The notes beneath the pieces are model-generated. The model was given only the letters and a program-made list of their open reading frames with translations. It searched no databases and was not told the origin of the DNA. A DNA stretch of 64,000 bases from Hordeum vulgare subsp. vulgare (Eukaryota > Streptophyta > Magnoliopsida > Poales > Poaceae): positions 348,562,138 to 348,626,137 of the forward strand of contig NC_058521.1 of NCBI RefSeq assembly GCF_904849725.1. The letters are read 5' to 3'. Positions 34,640 to 46,024 of the stretch are shown piece by piece. The position numbers and the translations under genes are program-made. Each line of letters begins with the position of its first letter. Within the stretch, counting starts at the first letter, position 1.

Positions 34640-34965
34640 TGAGTTAAAATTATAGATCATTGCTATCATGGCGTGTGTGATATTGGTGCTAGTATTAATG
34701 TTATATCTTTTACATTACATCGGAAAATTATGCATGATATAGCACCAACGAAATTGAAGATATTGATGTCACTATTGAAATTTCAAACAGTGATACTATT
34801 TCACCACTTGGCATTGTTAGAGATGTTGAAGTCTTCTGTGGAGAAGTCAACTACCCCACTGATTTCCTAGTACATGGTTCCAAACAAGATAATTTTTGTC
34901 CCATCATATTTGGTAGACCTTTAATGAATAGTGCTAATGCTACACAAAAGGTTAGAGTGAGCTAA
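34640..34965 (+). pseudogene. Retropepsin-like protease remnant of E2
   Basis: The frame at 34673 has CDIGASINVISFTLHRKI, where D-x-G-A-S is the active-site loop of a retroviral-type aspartic protease. After a shift the text continues PLGIVRDVEVFCGEV, YPTDFLV and CPIIFGRPLMN, the later strands of the same domain. The active-site Asp is intact but the domain is broken by a frameshift near 34735 and ends with a stop at about 34963. Immediately after, repetitive junction sequence begins. Confidence 0.75.
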
Positions 34966-35055
34966 TGTGGAGAAGTCAATCCTTTTATATTATTTGTCTA
35001 CCTTATTAACACTATTCAAGAAGTCAATCCTTTCTTCTGTGGAGAAGTCAATCCT
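34966..35055 (+). repeat. Short direct repeats at the E2/LTR-H junction
   Basis: tgtggagaagtcaa occurs at about 34837 (inside E2 protease), 34966 and 35038, and 'aagtcaatccttt' three times between 34972 and 35057. The 'tcttctgtggagaagtcaa' string is shared between 34832 and 35033. The pattern resembles templated filler DNA at a repaired break. Confidence 0.6.
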
Positions 35056-36560
35056 TTTTAATTATTTTGGTAAACCAAAACCTTGCTTTGGGGTTTGCAC
35101 TACAAGTCCCTGAATTTAAGGGAGTGCCCTCAACCAAAGATTGTATTTTGATTCTAATATTAATAAAAATCTTCAAAACCATAAAATGATTATTTCTAAA
35201 GTCATTTTTCAATTTTATTTATATGTCCTTTTCTAAGGCCAGAAATGATATTTCTCGGTGAAAAATTATTTTTCTACCTTAGAAAAATCTGAGAAAAATT
35301 GGGAATACTCACACGACATATATTTTCCATACATAAGAGTTTCAACCCCTAGTCCTGTTCAAAATATTAGAGCAAACCTTCAAAAACCAATTTTGTCTAT
35401 TTTGACATGTTGGAATGTTTCCTCAATAAATTCGTAGAAAATTCTAGCATGTCCCACATACTATATTTGGGGATCATCAAACTTTCACATCCATCCAAGG
35501 TGATTTGGTTCACAAAATAATTCAGAAATCTTCCTATCCAGACTCAAGTTGGGGCAACTCTACATTGCCAAGTTTGTCCATTTGGTCTAAAACTTTGCAG
35601 GAGTGCTTGAGGGAGAGAGATAGCATTGTGCTCGACTGGGCCTTCCCTCCCATGTAGCCCACCTAGCCCGCTAATGACAAGAGCTTCGTTCTCCTATGTA
35701 TGACAGCAAATCCACAAAGCCATGCTGGCAACGCCTTGATTTGACGGCCATCCGGCACCCTAGCCGCCTATAAAGCGTATCCCCGGTGCCTAAGGTTCTC
35801 CTCGCGGCACGTTCCTCCCCTCACCTTGTGACGCTTCTGTTGAGGTGAGTCACCCATGCCATAGTCGTCGATGCGCCAGCGATGCTCTGGCGGAGCTTCT
35901 GCTTGTTCTCAGGGTGCTCCTCTCCCAGTGTCTCCAATGCCCTGGTGCCGCAGGAAGGATCTCTCGCCGCACTCTATTCATCCTCGACGTCAAGCAGAGA
36001 GCCAGGCCCCCATATGGTCATTGTCCTCGCATCGTCTCGGACCCCGATGCGGCTTCTTATTCTTGTCCTTTGGATGCTAGGTGAGTCGCGCCTTCGCCCT
36101 ACAGTTTTATGTCCTCGATGTCGTCCCGTGTGAGTCATGGAGTCCATGCCATGTTGGTTCTTTTGGTGCTCCGGCCAAAGCTGCATTTTTTGTTGTCCCC
36201 TTGTGGCCGTGAGTGGATGAGCGCCTTTGTTTAGATCTTGTTGATGTCCCGTGCTTGCACGCACGCGCACTACACCACCAGCCCCGCAGCCTTGGCCGCA
36301 ACTCGCCTCTCGGGTCGCCTCGAGACGAGAAAGATCTCGAGCATAGCCTCCTCTAGACTCCCGCATGTGCAACCGCTCCACACTAGCGGGAACAGGTACC
36401 CCTTGGGGTTCCGCACCCCTATCGGGGTTTTGCTTCTCCGTTGGTCGCCTCCGGAGATCGCCGGGGCGCCTTCTATTTCTCTAGTGCGAGGAAGAAGAAG
36501 CATGCCTCCGTTGCATGTGAGTTCAAAGGGAGTTCAGCCATTATATTAACACAAGGACTA

Positions 36561-36622
36561 CGCGTAGCCCGGCGGTGGTCCTCCTCTGATCCCATAGAGA
36601 GGGCCTGGGTTCGAAACCCACC
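36561..36622 (+). promoter_or_regulatory. tRNA-like A-box/B-box pair in LTR-H
   Basis: tagcccggcggtgg (36565-36578) resembles a Pol III A box and GGTTCGAAACC (36608-36618) a B box. The spacing is about 30 nt, as in tRNA genes. A complete tRNA fold is not evident, so this is a tRNA-like or SINE-derived fragment at most. Confidence 0.45.
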
Positions 36623-38947
36623 GCCCCCATTTTCCCATTAAACTCTCGAGCTGATAGTAGGCCCCGGTCCCACTTGTCAACCTTCCAGGGGGGCCTCGTG
36701 ACTATGCCATATTTTGTGATGTTTTTGTTGTTAGTTGCATTTTGATTCCTTTCCAAATAGGGAAAGTGCCAGATCTGGCACTCGCCTAATCCTGAATATG
36801 CCAAAATTGGCATATATCTAATTGCACCTAATTAGTGTAAATTTCGTTTTAGTTTTATGTCTGGTTTTTCTATAGAAACATATGAGTGTGATATATGAAA
36901 TTGGGGTGGAATTTTCCGGTGAATCCAATGGTGGTTGTGTTTGTGTCATTTGAGAAAGTTTGCAAATATGTTATTTTGTAATGAGGTGTCATTTTGTGAT
37001 TTTTGTAGCAATTGATTCATGCATGATATGATGAACTTGTCAACATGGAAGTGCTAGGGTTTTGTGGGCACTAGACCCTGGTATTATCCTTTTCTAGGAT
37101 AAGCTAGAAGTTTAGTGTATTTATTGTTGTAAAGTAGCTAAGAAAATGTTGCTGATTTCACATGCTAAATATTTCTAAGTGTTGGGATGTGTTATTTTCT
37201 TCACATGTTGTGTTGATTCCCATGAATATATTGTCCCTTTATGTTTGGTCAAATGCCATGAATTGTTGTGCTTATAACCCTCTTTCAATTGGTGCCTTTA
37301 CCTTGCCAAATAGGTTTTGCAGTTATGTCCTCTCAAAGTTGATACGATGTTATAATCTACTACAATTCCCCTTGTGAAATTGACTAAGTCTCGAGATTTG
37401 TAGTTATTTTCAGGCCATGTTTAGAGGATGCTACCATGTATTATGTGATGTTTCAGCTCATGTTGAGTTCTAGTGATTTATAGTAGATGTTGCCCTCTAT
37501 CACAATGTTAAATTTCAGGCCATTCAAGTTGCTGTATAATAGTGTTTTGTTGCTATCAACATGTCACCAGATTAAAAACTGCAAGTGCAAACTAAGATTT
37601 TTCACGAAGGCCTAAACTCTGATATTTCTTGCACGTTGAGAGATTGATAGCCAATGTTTCATTAACCTATCAAAGTTGTTGTTAGTTGGAGTTTGTTGTG
37701 ATCCTTGATAGCTTCATCTTCATGCCTTGGTTGAACTTATTGGTTGGTTGTAGGTACTAGTTTGCACATGATCAAAGTGGTATTTGTTGTTAGTGGATAG
37801 ATTGGGTGTTGTTTTGTTTTATGCATTGTGTGAGTTGTGCTCTTTGGTTTGGATGTATTTTAGGTCCAATGCACCTAGAATTTTGTGCCATGTCCATTGG
37901 CATACTTTGAATGCAAATAATATGCCCACATCTCCCTCTCAATGATGGTCTCTCATCGTTACCTTCTGTATCTTGTTTTGTGATTTGTCTGTGATCCGCA
38001 AATCGATTTGCGACGATCTTGATATGTTTTTGCACAGATTTATCATTGTGCATCCATGTTCATGCATTTGAAAATTAATAAACTTGAGGTTTTTTCCAGG
38101 ATGCTAATTTTTTAATAAATGCATGATAAACTTGACTAGTTAGCATTGCCATGCTCGTTCCATAACCACACTCATGCATTAGGTTGTTTGAAGCATTGCT
38201 CCTTGCCATGTGTTCATGGGTTGTGTATTTTCTTTGGGTATCAACAGGAACCGAGAATGAGTGTGAGGATCGTGATGAGTATGTTACCGAAGAGCAAGAG
38301 TTGTACCCGTCAGAAGAACCAACACGCAAGATGATTGTGATTTTGATACGTCTCAAATTTTGTTGTGCTTAGATGACTCGTTTCCATTGCTATTTTATCG
38401 CTGCCTACCACCTGGAAAATAAGCCTCCAAACATTGTCATGAAAGACTCTAAGCTATCCACTACCTATCAAATGTTGATTGGCTAAGATAGTGCTTGCTC
38501 AACCAACTTATAGCATTGCTAGTTACAGGTGCAGGCTGATCCATGTGTTAACATGGGCTTTGGAATATCATCTATTTACTGCTATTTAATATAATGCACC
38601 ATATATACTTGGTAAAAGGCAGAAGGCTAGGACTTTTTCTAGGTGTTTTGTTCCACTTTTGCCGCCTTAGTTCCAGCTATGGGTGTTACATTCCATATTG
38701 AGTGCTCCTAACACGCTCGTGGTTGTTATGGGAACCCCCTTGATAACTCGTTTTGGTTAAGACTTGTCTGGCAAGACCCAACTATGGTACTCAATTCGCT
38801 AACAACTTAATAATAAAGAGCATAAGGAATAGCTACCCCGAGGATACTTAATCAACAACCAGGGCCAGTGCTCCTCATGAGTGTTGGTTCAAACAGGTTG
38901 CCCGCGGGGCAACCATGAGGAGACTCGAGGATTGGGTTTTCCCCGTA

Positions 38948-38952
38948 GCTAG
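38948..38952 (+). repeat. Target-site duplication of copia C, left
   Basis: GCTAG precedes the element and recurs exactly at 47772-47776. Confidence 0.9.
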
Positions 38953-40745
38953 TGTTGGGGAACGTCGCATGGGTAATAAAAAATTTCCTACGCACACGAA
39001 GACCTACCATGGTGATGATCATCTACCAGAGGGGAGATCGGATCCACATACCCTTGTAGATCACCAAGCGAAAGCATTAAGAAATGCGGTTGATTTAGTC
39101 GAACATCTTCATGATCCAATCACGATCCGTCCCACGAAGTCCGTCCCGATCTAGTACCGAACTGACAGCACCTCCGTGTTCAGCACACGTACAGCTCGAT
39201 GACAATCTATGCCTTCTTGATCCAGCAAGAGAGATGAAGAGGTAGCTGAATTCTCCGGCAGCACGACGGTATGGCGGTGATGATGGTGGAACTACTCCCG
39301 CAGGGCTTCGTCGTGTCATACCGAACTAGCTACCGGTGTCACGAAGTAGTGGAGGGAGAGAGGTCTCCACAAAAGCTTGGGGTGCAAAAAGCCTCTCAAA
39401 CCTCCACTATATATAGGAGGAACAAGGGGGAGGGTGGTTTTCCTCCTACTCTAAGTAGGAGGGTTCGACCTAGCCCAAGAGGGAGGAGTCCTCCTCCAGT
39501 TCGGCTTGGTGGAGGAGTCCTTCCCATCTTGTCCACCTCCTTCTTTTTATTTTTCTTTTTCCTTTTCAATATTGCTCTTATCCGAAATAGGCTTATTGGG
39601 CTGGCCTCACCAGCCCACTAAAGGTTGGTGTGCCACCCATGGGCATATTAGGTTCTCTCCCCGGTGGGTGGACCCTCCTGGTAAAACTCCGGAACCCAGT
39701 CTCGATACTTTACCGGTAATGCCCGAAATCTTTTCGGAAGCCAAATGCAACAATCCTATATATCAATCTTACTTTTCCGACCATTCCGGAGGCACTCGTG
39801 ACGTCCGAGATCCCATCTGGGACTCCGAACAACATTCGGTTACCAACATCAATAATTCAACTTTACCAAAATATCACTGAACCTTAAGTGTGCAGACCCT
39901 GCGGGTTCGAGAACTATGTAGACATGACTAAGACACTCTTCAATCAATATCCTATAGCGGGACCTGGATGTCCATATTGGATCCTACATATTCTACGAAG
40001 ATCTTATCGGTTGAACCTCTATGTCAAGGATTCAGTTAATCCCGTGTAACGTTCCCCTTGTTCTTCGGTATGTTACTTGCCCGAGATTCGATCCTCGGTA
40101 TCTGTATACCTATTTCAATCTCGTTACTGGTAAGTCTCTTTACTCATTACGTAATACAAAATCCCATGGTTAACTCTTTAGCCAATTTTCTTGCAAGGCT
40201 TATTTGTGACGTTGTATTACTGAGTGGGCCCCGAGATACCTCTCCGTCATACGGAGTCACAAATCCCAGTCTTGATCGATGCTAACTCAATGGACACATT
40301 CGGAGATGCCTATAGAGCACCTTTATAGTCATCCAGTAATGTTGCGACATTTGATACACACAAGGCGTTCCTCTGGTGTCAGTGAGTTACATGATCTCAT
40401 GGTCATAGGAACGTATACTTCACATGCAAAAAATAATAGCAACAAAATGACACGATCACATGCTACATTTATAGTTTGGGTCTTGTCCATCACATCATTC
40501 CCCTAATGATGTGTTCTCATTATCAACTGACAACACTTGTCTATGGCTATGAAACCTTAACCATCTTTGATCAACGAGCTAGTCAACTAGAGGCTCACTA
40601 GGGACATTGTTTTGTCTATATATATCTGCACATGCATTTGTGTTTTCAGTCAATACAATTATAGCATGGACAATAAATGATAAGCTTGAAACAGGAAATG
40701 TTATAATAACTATTTTATTATTGCCTCTAGGGCATATTTCCAACA
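38953..40745 (-). repeat. 3' LTR of copia C
   Basis: On + it runs TGTTGGGGAACG to ATTTCCAACA, 1.79 kb. On the element strand it starts TGTTGGAAATATG. It includes 'ttacttgcccgagattcg' and 'ggtaagtctctttac', shared with the 5' LTR. Confidence 0.9.
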
Positions 40746-40765
40746 GTCTCCCACTTGCACTAGAG
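40746..40765 (-). promoter_or_regulatory. Polypurine tract of copia C
   Basis: On the minus strand GTGCAAGTGGGAGAC abuts the LTR start. This is the standard Angela/BARE-1 polypurine tract. Confidence 0.85.
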
Positions 40766-40796
40766 TCAATAATCTAGCATCACATCTCTATGTGAT

Positions 40797-42316
40797 TTAC
40801 AATGTAATGAATCTAACACCCATACAGTTCTGGTGTTGATCATGCTTTGCTCGTGGAAGAGGCTTAGTGTGCGTTTCTGCAATATTCAGATCCATGTGCA
40901 CTTTGCAAATATTTATGCCCTCCTCCTTGATGTAATCGCGGATGGCATTGAAGCGTCTCTTTTTGTGTCTGGTCCTCTTGTGAAACCTTGGTTCCTTAGC
41001 TAGAGCAATGGCACCACTATTGTCACAGAACATATTGATTGGGTCCAGTACACTTGGCACTACTCCAAGATCTGACATGAACTGCTTCATCCAGACACCC
41101 TCCTTAGCCGCCTGTGAAGCAGCTATGTACTCCGCTTCGCATGTAGAATCAGCTACGACGCTTTGCTTGGAACTGCACCAGCTTATCGCACCCCCATTAA
41201 GAATAAATATGTATCTGGTTCGTGAGTTAGAGTCATCCGGATCAGCGTCGAAGCTTGCATCGACGTAACCCTTTACGACAAGCTCTTTGTCACCTCCATA
41301 AATGAGAAACATTTCCTTAGCCTTTTAGGTACTTCAGAATATTCTTGACCGCTGACCAGTGCTCCACTCCTAGATCACTTTGAAATCTACCTACCATACT
41401 TATGGCAAGTGTGACATCCGGTCTAGTGCACAGCATTACATACATGATAGACCCTTTGGCTAAAGCATAGGGGACGACACTCATCATTTCTGTATCTTCT
41501 GCAGTTACTGGGCATTGAGTCTTACTCAACTTTATACCTTGTAACACAGGCAAGAACCCCTTCTTGGATTGTTACATTCTGAACTTCTTCAGAATCTTAT
41601 CAAGGTATGTGCTTTGTGAAAGTCCTAAACCCTAACCCTAAACCCTAACCCCTAAACCCTAAACCCTAAACCCTCTATATAGTTCTTAATGCCCAATATG
41701 TAAGCAACTTCCCCTAGGTCCTTCATAGTAAAACTTTTATTCAAGTAATCCTTTATGCTTTCCAAAAACTCTTCATTGTTTCCAATCAGCAATATGTCAT
41801 CCACATATAAAATTAGAAACACTATATGGCTCCCACTCACTTTCTTGTAAACACAAGCTTCTCGAAAAACTTCTATAAACCCGAACGCCTTGATCACTTC
41901 ATCAAAGTGCTAATTCCAACTCCGAGATGCCTGCACCAGTCCATAAATTGACCGCTGAAGCTTGCATACTTTGTAAGCATTCTCTGAATCGACAAAACCT
42001 TTCGGTTGTATGATATACAACTCTTCCTTAAGAAACCCGTTAAGGAACGCTGTTTAGACATTCATCTTCCATATTTCATAATCGAAAATGCAGCTATTGC
42101 TAACATGATTCTGACGAAGTTAAGCATCACTACTGGTGAGAAAGTCTCATCATAGTCAACTCCTTGAACTTGTGAAAAACCCTTTGCCACAAATCGAGCT
42201 TTATAGATGGACACATTACTGTCGGCGTCTGTCTTCTTCTTAAAGATCCATTTGTTCTGAATGGCCTTTCGGCCTTCAAGTAATACTTCCAAAGTACATA
42301 TTTTGTTTGCATACAT
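40797..42316 (-). pseudogene. Reverse transcriptase and RNase H of copia C, interrupted
   Basis: From right to left on the minus strand: 42062-42316 with NKWIFKKKTDADSNV, KARFVAKGFSQ and DYDETFSPVV (RT fingers/palm start); 41652-41897 with LILYVDDILLIGN, the YVDD catalytic box, and KDLGEVAYILGIK; then the telomere-like insert; 41317-41553 with CPVTAEDTEMM and YVMLCTRPD; 40797-41312 (171 codons) holding the RNase H domain (GYVDASFDADPDDSNSRTRY, then DSTCEAEYIAAS). The catalytic YVDD is intact. Stops lie near 42060 and between the last two blocks. It would copy element RNA to DNA in cytoplasmic particles. Confidence 0.85.
41624..41674. repeat. Interstitial telomere-repeat tract inside the copia RT frame
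   Basis: About seven units of the plant telomere repeat CCCTAAA, including CCCTAA and CCCCTAAA variants, lie between codons for the LGIK...Y block and for LSQSTYLDK of the copia RT. Coding sequence on each side remains recognisable, but a stretch of about 20 bp expected between them is missing. Direction is CCCTAAA on +. Confidence 0.9.
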
Positions 42317-42741
42317 AGATCATATCTCGATATTCATGTCCTCTAACCATTTGTTGGAATCTGATCCCACCATCGCTTCTCCATAGCCCGTAGGCTCACT
42401 ATTGTCTAACAACAAAACCGATAAGACAGGATTCCCGTACCACTTTGGAGCAGTACATGCCCTTGTCGACCTACGAGGTCTGTTAGCAACTTGATCTGAA
42501 GTTTCATGATCATCATCATAAGCTTCCTCTTCAACTGGTGTAGCCCCAACAGAAACTTATTTCTTTCTTGTGACACCATCTGGTTGAAGCAAAGGTTCTA
42601 CAACCTCATCAAGTTCTATCTTCCTCCCACTCAATTCTTTTGAGAGAAACTCTTTCTCAAGAAAAGCTCCATTCTTAGTGACAAACAGTTTGCCCTTGGA
42701 TCTGAGATAAAAGGTATACCCAACTGTCTCCTCTTGGTAAC

Positions 42742-43584
42742 CTATGAAGACGCATTTTCCGCTTTGTATTCTAGCTTTTCAGGCTGAAGCTTTTTGACAC
42801 AAGAATCACATCCCCAAACTTTAAGAAACGACAACTTTGGATTCTTGCCATACCATAGCTCATATGGTGTCGTCTCAACAGATTTTGATGGTGCCCTATT
42901 TAAAGTGAGTGCAGCTATCTCCAATGCATAGCCCCAAAACGATAACGACAAATCAGTAAGAGACATCATAGAACACACCATATCTAATAAAGTACGATTA
43001 CGATGTTCGAACACACCATTCCGATGTGGTGTTCCAGGCCGTGTCAATTGTGAAACACTTCCACACTGTCTTAAGTGAGCACCAAACTCATAACTCAGAT
43101 ACTCACCTCCTCGATCAGATCGTGGGAATTTGATCTTCGTGTTACGATGATTTTGAACTTCACTCTGAAATTGCTTGAACTTTTCAAATGTTTCACACTT
43201 GTGCTTCATCAAGTAAATGTAACCATGCCTACTCAAATCATTAGTGAAGGTGAAAATATAACAATATCCACCGTGCACCTCTATGCTCATCGGTCCGCAC
43301 ACATCAGTATATATGATCTCCAACAAGTCACTTGCATGCTCCATTGTTCCGGAGAACGGAGTCTTAGTCATATTGCCCATGAGACATGGTTCACATGTGT
43401 CAAGTGATTCAAAATCAAGTGACTCCAAAAGTCCATCAGCATGGAGTTTCTTCATGCATTTTAGACCAATATGACCTAAGCGGCTGTGCCACAAGAAAGT
43501 GGCGCTATCATTATTAACTCTACATCTTTTGGTCTCAATGTTATGGACATGGGTGTCATCACTATCGGTATTCAATATGAACAA
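42742..43584 (-). pseudogene. Integrase of copia C (intact 280-codon frame)
   Basis: The frame holds the GAG-pre-integrase zinc-binding motif (LWHSRLGHIG at about residues 30-39, then CEPC) followed by the integrase catalytic core. The first Asp is in YTDVCGP, the second in PRSDRGGEY, and the Glu in FEHRNRTL; the DD35E set is present. The core ends with the copia-typical ELWYGKNPKLSFLKVWGCD. It would insert cDNA with 5-bp duplications, which fits the GCTAG flanks. The frame is open for 280 codons, but in a polyprotein broken elsewhere. Confidence 0.85.
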
Positions 43585-43844
43585 CCCCTCACATTGGGTG
43601 CATGACCATAAAATATATTACTCATAAAAATAGAACAACCATTATTCTCTGACTTAAATGAGTAACCTTCTTGCAATAAACAAGATCTAGATATAATGTT
43701 CATGCTCAACGTAGGCACAAAATAACAATTATTTAAGTTCATCACTAATCCTCATGGCAACAGAAGTGAGATTGTGCTGACGGCGATCGCATCAACCTTG
43801 GAATCATTTCCCACGCGCATCGTCACTACATCCTTCACCAGCCT

Positions 43845-44762
43845 TCACTTATTTCGCAGTTCCCGTTTCAAGTTGCAAATGTCAGCAACAAAACTGGTGT
43901 CAAATACCCAGGCACTACTACGATAGTTGGTGAGGTACACATCAATAACATGTATATCAAATATACCTTGTTTGGCGTTGGCCGCCTTCTTATGGGCCAG
44001 ATACTTGGGGCAGTTTTGCTTCGAGTGACCAGTTCCCTTGAAGTAATAACACTCAGTCTCCGGCTTAGGTCTAGCCTTGGGTTTCTTCGTTTGAGGGGCA
44101 ACAGATTTGCCACCCTTCCTCCCTTTGGCATTTTTCTTGAAACGGGTGGTCTTATTGACCATCAACACTTGATGCTCTTTCCGGATTTCTGACTCTTCGA
44201 CTTTCCGCATCGCAAACAGCTCGGCGAGTGACTTATTCATCCCTTGCATGGTTTAGTTCAACACAAAGCCATTATAGCTAGGTGGCAATGATTGAAGAAC
44301 TCTGTCAGTGACACCTTCTTGCGAGATTTCAATCTCTAGCTCAGCTAGACGGTTAGAGTACCCAGACATTCTGAGTATGTGTTCACTGACAGGCCCGTTC
44401 TCCTCCATTTTACAAGCATAGAACTTATCGGAGGTTTCATACCTCTCGATCCGGGCATTCTTCTCAAAGATAAACTTCAACTCCAGGAACATCTCATATG
44501 CTCCATGACATTCAAAACGTATTTGAAGTCCCGGTTCTAAGCCATACAAAACTGTGAATTGAACTAATTAGTAGTCATCCTTACGCGACTGCCAAGCGTT
44601 CAAAACCTCTTGGGTCACCGTATCGGGTGGTGCATCACCTAGCGCTGCCGTGAGGATAAGCCTCAGATTACGAGCCCAGCCAACAAAGTTTCTTCCATCA
44701 TCTTTCAGCTTAGCTTTCTCTAGGAACGTATTAAAATTCAGGGTTGCTATTGCGCGATCCAT
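43845..44762 (-). pseudogene. Gag of copia C
   Basis: Starts at MDRAIATLNF (44762) with LKDDGRNFVGWARNLRLIL, the typical copia gag N terminus. It continues at 44253-44549 (MYGLEPGLQIRFECHGAYEM, then MSGYSNRLAELEIE) and 43845-44249. The last frame contains CYYFKGTGHSKQNC, a CCHC zinc knuckle whose second Cys is replaced by Phe, after a Lys-rich KKNAKGRKGGK stretch. Stops separate the frames. Gag packages element RNA. Confidence 0.8.
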
Positions 44763-46024
44763 TGAGCTACAACATAAAATTTTGCAATGATTACTTAGTA
44801 TATGTTCAATATAATTGAGTTTATCTAATCATATTACTAATAAACTCCCACTCAAATTGACATCCCTCTAGTCATTCGAGTGTAGCATGATCCAAGTTCA
44901 CTATCTCAAGTCCGATCATCACGTGAGTTGAGTAAAGTTTCAATGGTGAACATCTCCATGTTTATCATATCAACTATATTATTCATGCTTGACCTTTAGG
45001 TCTCTTGTGTTCCGAGTCCATGTCTATACATGCTAGGCTTGTCAAGTTTAACCTGAGTGTTCCGCGTGTGCAACTATTTTGCACCCGCTGTATGTGAACA
45101 TTGAGTCTATCACACCAGATCATCACGTGGTGTTTCGAAACGATGAACTGTCGCAATGGTGCATAGTCAGAGAGAACACAATTTTATCTTGAAATTTTAG
45201 TGAGAGATCACATTATAATGGTACCATCGTTCTAAGCAAAATAAGGTGCATAAAAGGATTAACATCACATGCAAATCATAAGTGACATGATATGGCCATG
45301 AACTTGTGCTTCTTGATTTCCATCACCAAAGCACCGGCATGATCTCCATTGTCACCAGCGCCACACCATGATCTCCATCATCATGGTCTTCATCATCATG
45401 CTGCCATCGTGGTTGTCGCGCTAACTATGTTGTTACTACTAAAGCTACTACTAGTGATAAAGTAAAGGATCTCCAAGCGCAAAATAATTAAAAACAACCC
45501 TATGGCTCCTGCCGATTGCCGAGCATCGACATGCAAGTCGATATTTAACTATTACAACATGATCTTCTCATACATCCAATATATCATATCATGTCATTGG
45601 CCATATCACATCACATGCATATCCTGCAAAGACAAGTTAGACGTCCTCTAATTTGTTGTTGGAAATTTTACGTGGCTGCTATGGGTATCTAGTATGATCG
45701 CATCTTACTTACGCATAGCCACAACAGTGATATGCAAATTGCTATTTAACCTTCTCCAAGGACTGCCTCGGGCAAATCTGATGCAACTAAAGTTGAAGAA
45801 ACAGACACCCGCCAGTCATCTTTATGCAACAAGTTGCATGTTAGTCGATGAAACCGTTCTCTCGTAAGCATACGAGTAATGTTGGTCTGGGCCGCTTCAA
45901 TCCAACAATGTCGTTGAATTAAGAAACGACTAAGGAGGGGAGCAAACTGAACATCAACGCCCACAAACTCTTTTGTGTTCTACTCGAGATATCATCTACG
46001 AATGAACCTAGCTCATGAGACCAC
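44763..46024 (-). other. Untranslated leader and primer binding site of copia C
   Basis: A 1.26-kb leader without coding potential, normal for Angela/BARE-1 elements. Next to the LTR the minus strand reads GTGGTCTCATGAGCTAGG, a decayed tRNA-Met primer binding site (about 46005-46024). Confidence 0.7.

Noticed and set aside
34966..34970. Target duplication for LTR-H
   Set aside because: Flanks GCTAA or TCTTC on the left do not match GGATA on the right.
36565..36622. A real tRNA gene
   Set aside because: The A and B box resemble tRNA but I cannot draw acceptor and anticodon stems.
38915..40285. Several + strand open frames of up to 124 codons
   Set aside because: They repeat in the second copia LTR (46215-47102) and therefore belong to LTR sequence, not genes.
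41624..41674. A chromosome end or subtelomere
   Set aside because: Only about 50 bp, with the same copia frame continuing on both sides.
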